Origin: JBDTVS01 sp040007095
GTDB lineage: Bacteria; Acidobacteriota; Vicinamibacteria; Vicinamibacterales; CAVVIG01
Assembly (NCBI GenBank): GCA_040007095.1
Contig: JBDTVS010000135.1
Location: 1 to 64,000, forward strand
DNA length: 64,000 nucleotides
Direction of reading: 5' to 3'
Part shown: one piece after another, positions 60,406 to 64,000 of the stretch
Position numbering within the stretch: position 1 is the first letter of the stretch
How the letters are laid out: the number at the start of each line of letters is the position of its first letter
Made by a program: the position numbers and the translations under genes
Notes under the pieces: model-generated
Database searches by the model: none
Told to the model about the DNA's origin: nothing
What the model saw: the letters and a program-made list of their open reading frames with translations, nothing else

Positions 60406-63400
60406 ATGCGACGAACGAACGTGGTTGCCCTGGCCCTGAGCGTGATCGTGTGCGCGCTGATGATCCCGCACGCCGCTTCGGCTCAGCAGGCGACGGCCAG
60501 TGGAATCGCTGGAGTGGTCAAAGACACGTCGGGCGCCGTCCTGCCTGGCGTGACTGTGGAAGCTGCCAGTCCCGCGCTGATCGAACGGGTCCGCAGCGTC
60601 GTCAGCGACAGCGAGGGCCGCTTCAACATCGTCGATCTGCGGCCCGGCTCTTACACCGTCACGTTCACGCTGACCGGTTTCAACATCTTCAAGCGGGACG
60701 GCATTGAGCTGCCGTCGGGGTTCACCGCGACGGTGAACGCGGACCTGCAGGTCGGGGCGCTCGCCGAGACGATTACGGTGACGGGCGCGGCACCATTGGT
60801 GGACACGCGGAATGCCCGCAAGCAGACGGTGGTCTCGAGCGACCTGCTCAACATGCTGCCGAGCAGCGTGAAGAACCTCAATAACCTCGTCGCGCTCACA
60901 CCGGGGTTTCGTGGCAACGAAGGGTTCGACGTCACGGGCGCATACGCGGGCCAAATCGGCGGCACCTTCCACGGAAAAGCGGGCACCAACGTCCAATTCG
61001 ATGGCATGGGCATTCAACATGCATCCGGCAATCAGGGCTACAACGCCAACGCTGAGACCGTCCAGGAACTGGTGATGTCGACCACCGGGATCACGGCCGA
61101 CAGCAATGCCGACGGCGCTATCGTGAACATGATTCCCAAGGAAGGCGGGAATAAGTTCGCCGGCAGCACCTCCGGTCTCTATTCCAGCAAGGGCATGATG
61201 AGCGACAACCTGAGCGACGAACTGAGAGCCAGAGGCCTGAATTCAGTCAATGCCCTCAACTACATTTACGATGCCGGCTTTACGCTGGGCGGCCCGATCA
61301 AGAAGGACCGGCTGTGGTTCTACGGCTCGTTTCGCGAGTGGGGCAACGAGCGGCAGGCGGCCAATAAGTTCTACAACGCGACGCAGCACACGCCTTTCTA
61401 TACCCCTGACCTCAGCCGGCCTGCGTTCGCCAAGGAGTGGTATGAGTCCAAGGCCGTGCGTGTGACGTGGCGGGCGTCGGAAAAGAACAAGTTCAACGTC
61501 TTTGCCGATCCGCAGCGGGACTGCCATTGCCCGGCACTGACTGCGAGTGGCACACTCAACGCGCCGGAAGCATACTTCAGCTATCGCCTCAAGCCGGCCG
61601 GGCTCTATCAGGCCACCTGGAACGCGCCGGTGACCAACAAGCTGTTGTTCGAAGCGGGTGTCTCGCGGGCGGACGGCAGTTGGCCGATTTACCGGCAGCC
61701 GGAAGTGACACCCGACGACATATCGATCTTTGAAATGTCGACCGGCATGCGATACAACTCGGGCACGCCGACGTTCGGCCCGCTGTACTACACCCAGCAG
61801 CTGGTGCCGCGCTTCAGTCAGCGCCTTTCGGCGTCGTACGTGACAGGCAGCCACAACTTCAAGGCCGGTCTCCAGCTCGAGGAAAGCTACCTGGAGATTG
61901 AGGCCGAAAACGGCACCCACAACGTGGAATACGCGTTCAACAATCAGATCCCCGTCAGCCTCACCCAATGGGCAACCCCGTTTGGGCTCAAGGCGCAAAA
62001 CAAGGACTTCGCATTCTACGCGCAGGATCAATGGACGCTCTCGCGGCTGACGGTCAGCTACGGCGTTCGCTACGAGTACTTCAACGGCTACGTGCCGGCG
62101 GAGCATGTGCCGGCCACGCCGAATGGATGGGTCCCGGAGCGTAACTTCGACGAGGTGAAGAACGTCCCCCTGTGGAAGGATGTCGATCCGCGCGTCGGCG
62201 CGGCCATTGACTTGTTCGGCGACGGAAAGACCGCGCTCAAGGTGGCCGTGGGTCGATACGTCGCGAAGACAGGCATTGGGATCACCCAGAACAACAATCC
62301 GGTTCAGACCTCCATCAACTCGGTCAGCCGGACGTGGAACGACACCTTTTATCCGGCAGGCGACCCGCGTCGCGGCAATTACGTGCCGGACTGCGACCTG
62401 GCAAATCGGGGCGTGAACGGCGAGTGCGGCGCACTGGCGAATCAGAACTTCGGGGGCGTCAACGTCAGCACCCGCTACGCGGACGATGCGCTGCTCGGCT
62501 ACGGCGCGCGCGGCTACAACTGGGACTTCACCGCCGAACTGCAACGGCAGCTCACCCCGCGGGTGTCGATGACAGCCGGCTACTACCGTAACTGGTTTGG
62601 CAGTCACATCATCACGGATAACACGCTGGTGACTCCGGCGGATTTCGATCCCTACTGCATCACGGCGCCGACCGATTCGCGGCTGCCGGGCGGCGGCGGA
62701 TACCAGGTGTGCGGCCTGTACGACGTGACGCCGACGAAATTCGGGCAGGTCAACAGCGTGATTACGCAGTCGGACCATTTCGGCGAGCTGCGGCGCGTCA
62801 ACGACTTCGTCAACTTCACCATCAACGCGCGGCTCAGTACGGACGTGCTGGTTGGTGGCGGCGTCGATACCGGACGCAGCGTCAACGACGCCTGCTTCGA
62901 CGTCGATTCTCCGGGTGCCGTCGCTGCCAGCCTTCCCGGCAACATCGGCGGAGCGACGCCGGTTCCGTTTTCGAAGACGACGATCAACGGCCAGCCAGTG
63001 TGCAGGGTCGTGACGCCGTTCGGCGGACAGGCACAGGTCAAGGCGTTTGCCACCTTCCCGCTACCGTGGAACATGATCGTCAGCGGAGTGTTCCAGAACA
63101 TCTCCGGGCCGACCATTACGGCGAGCTACACGGCCACCAACGCGCAGATCGCGCCGTCGCTGAATCGCAATCTGGCCGCTTGCAGAGGAGCGGCGGCATG
63201 CACCTCCACCGCCACGGTTCCGTTGATCGTCCCCCAGTCGATGTTCGACGATCGCCTGACGCGTCTCGACCTGCGTCTGGCCAAGCGCATCTCGGTGACG
63301 CCGCGGATGCGCCTGCAGGCCAACTTCAACATCTACAACGTGTTCAACGGGAGTGCGAGCTCGACGCTCAACACGAACTACGGTCCGCTGTGGCTGCAGC

Positions 63401-63456
63401 CCTCGCTGCTGCAGGACGGCCGCATGGTTCAGTTCAGCGCGAACCTGACCTTCTAA
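60406..63456 (+). CDS. Oar-like TonB-dependent receptor with carboxypeptidase-regulatory domain
   Basis: A 1016-residue outer-membrane receptor. Signal peptide about 1-27 (ending AASAQQ), then a carboxypeptidase-D regulatory-like beta sandwich (about 28-115: GIAGVVKDTSGAVLPGVTVE, RFNIVDLRPGSYTVTF), then plug (about 120-240: ETITVTGAAPLVDTRN, LLNMLPSSVKN) and a long barrel with a C-terminal VQFSANLTF strand. This Oar/SusC-like class imports oligomeric nutrients and is abundant in Acidobacteria. The ATG at 60406 is chosen because GGAGG lies 8 nt upstream; in-frame starts further up have no site. Substrate unknown. Confidence 0.9.
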   Translation: MRRTNVVALALSVIVCALMIPHAASAQQATASGIAGVVKDTSGAVLPGVTVEAASPALIERVRSVVSDSEGRFNIVDLRPGSYTVTFTLTGFNIFKRDGIELPSGFTATVNADLQVGALAETITVTGAAPLVDTRNARKQTVVSSDLLNMLPSSVKNLNNLVALTPGFRGNEGFDVTGAYAGQIGGTFHGKAGTNVQFDGMGIQHASGNQGYNANAETVQELVMSTTGITADSNADGAIVNMIPKEGGNKFAGSTSGLYSSKGMMSDNLSDELRARGLNSVNALNYIYDAGFTLGGPIKKDRLWFYGSFREWGNERQAANKFYNATQHTPFYTPDLSRPAFAKEWYESKAVRVTWRASEKNKFNVFADPQRDCHCPALTASGTLNAPEAYFSYRLKPAGLYQATWNAPVTNKLLFEAGVSRADGSWPIYRQPEVTPDDISIFEMSTGMRYNSGTPTFGPLYYTQQLVPRFSQRLSASYVTGSHNFKAGLQLEESYLEIEAENGTHNVEYAFNNQIPVSLTQWATPFGLKAQNKDFAFYAQDQWTLSRLTVSYGVRYEYFNGYVPAEHVPATPNGWVPERNFDEVKNVPLWKDVDPRVGAAIDLFGDGKTALKVAVGRYVAKTGIGITQNNNPVQTSINSVSRTWNDTFYPAGDPRRGNYVPDCDLANRGVNGECGALANQNFGGVNVSTRYADDALLGYGARGYNWDFTAELQRQLTPRVSMTAGYYRNWFGSHIITDNTLVTPADFDPYCITAPTDSRLPGGGGYQVCGLYDVTPTKFGQVNSVITQSDHFGELRRVNDFVNFTINARLSTDVLVGGGVDTGRSVNDACFDVDSPGAVAASLPGNIGGATPVPFSKTTINGQPVCRVVTPFGGQAQVKAFATFPLPWNMIVSGVFQNISGPTITASYTATNAQIAPSLNRNLAACRGAAACTSTATVPLIVPQSMFDDRLTRLDLRLAKRISVTPRMRLQANFNIYNVFNGSASSTLNTNYGPLWLQPSLLQDGRMVQFSANLTF

Positions 63457-63478
63457 CAGCTGTTGAAATTAGACAATG

Positions 63479-63550
63479 AACCACAAAGCGCACAAAGACC
63501 ACGAAGAAGACCGGGAGATTCTTTGTGTTCTTCGTGTCTTTGTGGTTCAG
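63479..63550. repeat. Inverted array of 9-nt CAC-AAG units (terminator-like)
   Basis: Left arm 63479-63510 (CCACAAAGC, GCACAAAGA, CCACGAAGA) and right arm 63521-63550 are near-perfect reverse complements with a loop of about 10 nt, giving a stem of about 28 bp directly after the TonB stop. Confidence 0.78.
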
Positions 63551-63712
63551 GATTTCAATTCTGCAGCGCGTTCTTAGAAGAACTCCGGGACACCAACACG
63601 CGAAGTCAGTAGTTCAGGAGGTATCACCACCGGGAGGCACCGCGTTCGCCGAGAAGAACGCCTATTGTTCTCGGTGGTTGATGTCCGGCTGACCCAATAC
63701 CGAAAATTCTGG

Positions 63713-63794
63713 ATCACGAAGATCACGGTGTTCACAAACGGGACATTTTGTTGTGGGTGTCTCCCTTGTGATCTTTGTGTCCTTCGTGGTTGTT
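63713..63794. repeat. Inverted CAC-GAAG repeat, second copy
   Basis: Left arm 63713-63739 and right arm 63764-63794 (CCTTGTGATC, TTTGTGTCCTTCGTGGTTG) belong to the same family as the array 160 bp to the left. It sits upstream of the amidohydrolase gene. Confidence 0.65.
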
Positions 63795-63831
63795 TGTTTA
63801 AGATGAGCGCTGAGAAGATTGTAGGGACTCC

Positions 63832-64000
63832 ATGTTGCGACAGATAGCTTTGTTCGGTGCGTTCGCGGCGGCTGCCGGCTGGTACTCGATGCAGCCGGTG
63901 TCGACCCAGATCAGCCGATCGACAGCTGCCGTGTTGTATGAGGGCGGGCGGCTGATCGCCGGAGACGGCAGCGCGCCGATCGCCGATTCGGCCTTTCTGG
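63832..64000 (+). CDS. Amidohydrolase-family protein, N-terminal part (cut by window)
   Basis: The first 56 codons, open to the right edge: a signal peptide-like start (LRQIALFGAFAAAAGWYS), then AVLYEGGRLIAGDGSAPIAD, the opening strands of imidazolonepropionase/amidohydrolase-type proteins, where a metal-binding barrel follows. The active site lies outside the window, so the family is a guess from the first beta strands. No clear Shine-Dalgarno precedes the ATG. Confidence 0.5.
   Translation, partial: MLRQIALFGAFAAAAGWYSMQPVSTQISRSTAAVLYEGGRLIAGDGSAPIADSAFL

Noticed and set aside
4770..63794. CRISPR array from the CAC-AAG repeats
   Set aside because: Units are only 9 nt, without spacers, and arms are inverted; no cas genes are present.
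1..64000. tRNA or rRNA genes
   Set aside because: No cloverleaf with a GTTCGA-type T-loop plus acceptor pairing and no conserved rRNA segment was noticed by eye; a tRNAscan run would be decisive.

Overview
The window is a GC-rich, densely coded bacterial chromosome segment. The most likely source is a soil or sediment Acidobacteriota, probably Vicinamibacteria-like (subdivision 6). This rests on gene content only: three PQQ-dependent dehydrogenases, an Oar-like TonB receptor with a carboxypeptidase-regulatory domain, DUF1080, DUF6152, LVIVD and VCBS secreted proteins, many exported enzymes, and several dispersed intergenic palindromes. There is no rRNA or tRNA to fix taxonomy.

Layout. 0.3-4.7 kb: yfiR-like gene translationally coupled to a TonB receptor, a small membrane protein, a PRC-barrel protein and an exported cyclase-family hydrolase. 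5-8.1 kb: three-gene minus-strand operon (exported protein, DUF6152 protein, methanol/ethanol-type PQQ dehydrogenase). 8.3-16.8 kb: aldehyde dehydrogenase, Tat-exported HAD hydrolase, an unusual J-domain/zinc-ribbon/PilZ protein, a TPR plus VCBS pair and a second PQQ dehydrogenase. 17-21.6 kb: DUF1080 protein, nucleotidyltransferase, and a uvrA-type gene interrupted by one in-frame TAA.

21.9-26.8 kb is the most distinctive region: a run of six attC recombination sites carrying eight small genes, all on the minus strand, i.e. a chromosomal integron cassette array without a working integrase. The cassettes carry a DUF4160/DUF2442 pair, a secreted M28 peptidase, a TIR-domain effector of the Cap12/Pycsar type, two small paired hypotheticals, a membrane protein and a possible GIY-YIG-like protein. 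On its upstream side, divergently oriented as in intact integrons, lies what looks like a decayed fragment of the integrase C-terminal part.

27-46 kb: HEAT-repeat protein, an M23 peptidase remnant, two MFS transporters, MetF-like reductase, OsmC, a cytochrome c/MBL/VOC operon, a vanadium-haloperoxidase/PAP2 protein coupled to an outer-membrane protein, LVIVD propeller, Tat amidohydrolase, MDR dehydrogenase and acyl-CoA dehydrogenase. 46.8-49.5 kb: CaiB-type CoA transferase, MaoC hydratase and CitE-type lyase, a set matching CoA-dependent C5-dicarboxylate breakdown. 49.7-64 kb: lactonase-like MBL protein, a nine-helix patatin, an S8 protease, a third PQQ dehydrogenase, beta-carbonic anhydrase, a large TonB receptor and the start of an amidohydrolase.

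Several repeat families occupy the intergenic space: inverted arrays of 9-nt CAC-AAG units, a GCCCGT-type palindrome that has entered a TonB signal-peptide region, a CTAGCAGGCTGCTGAAAA element, and a GTCCGGCT hairpin.
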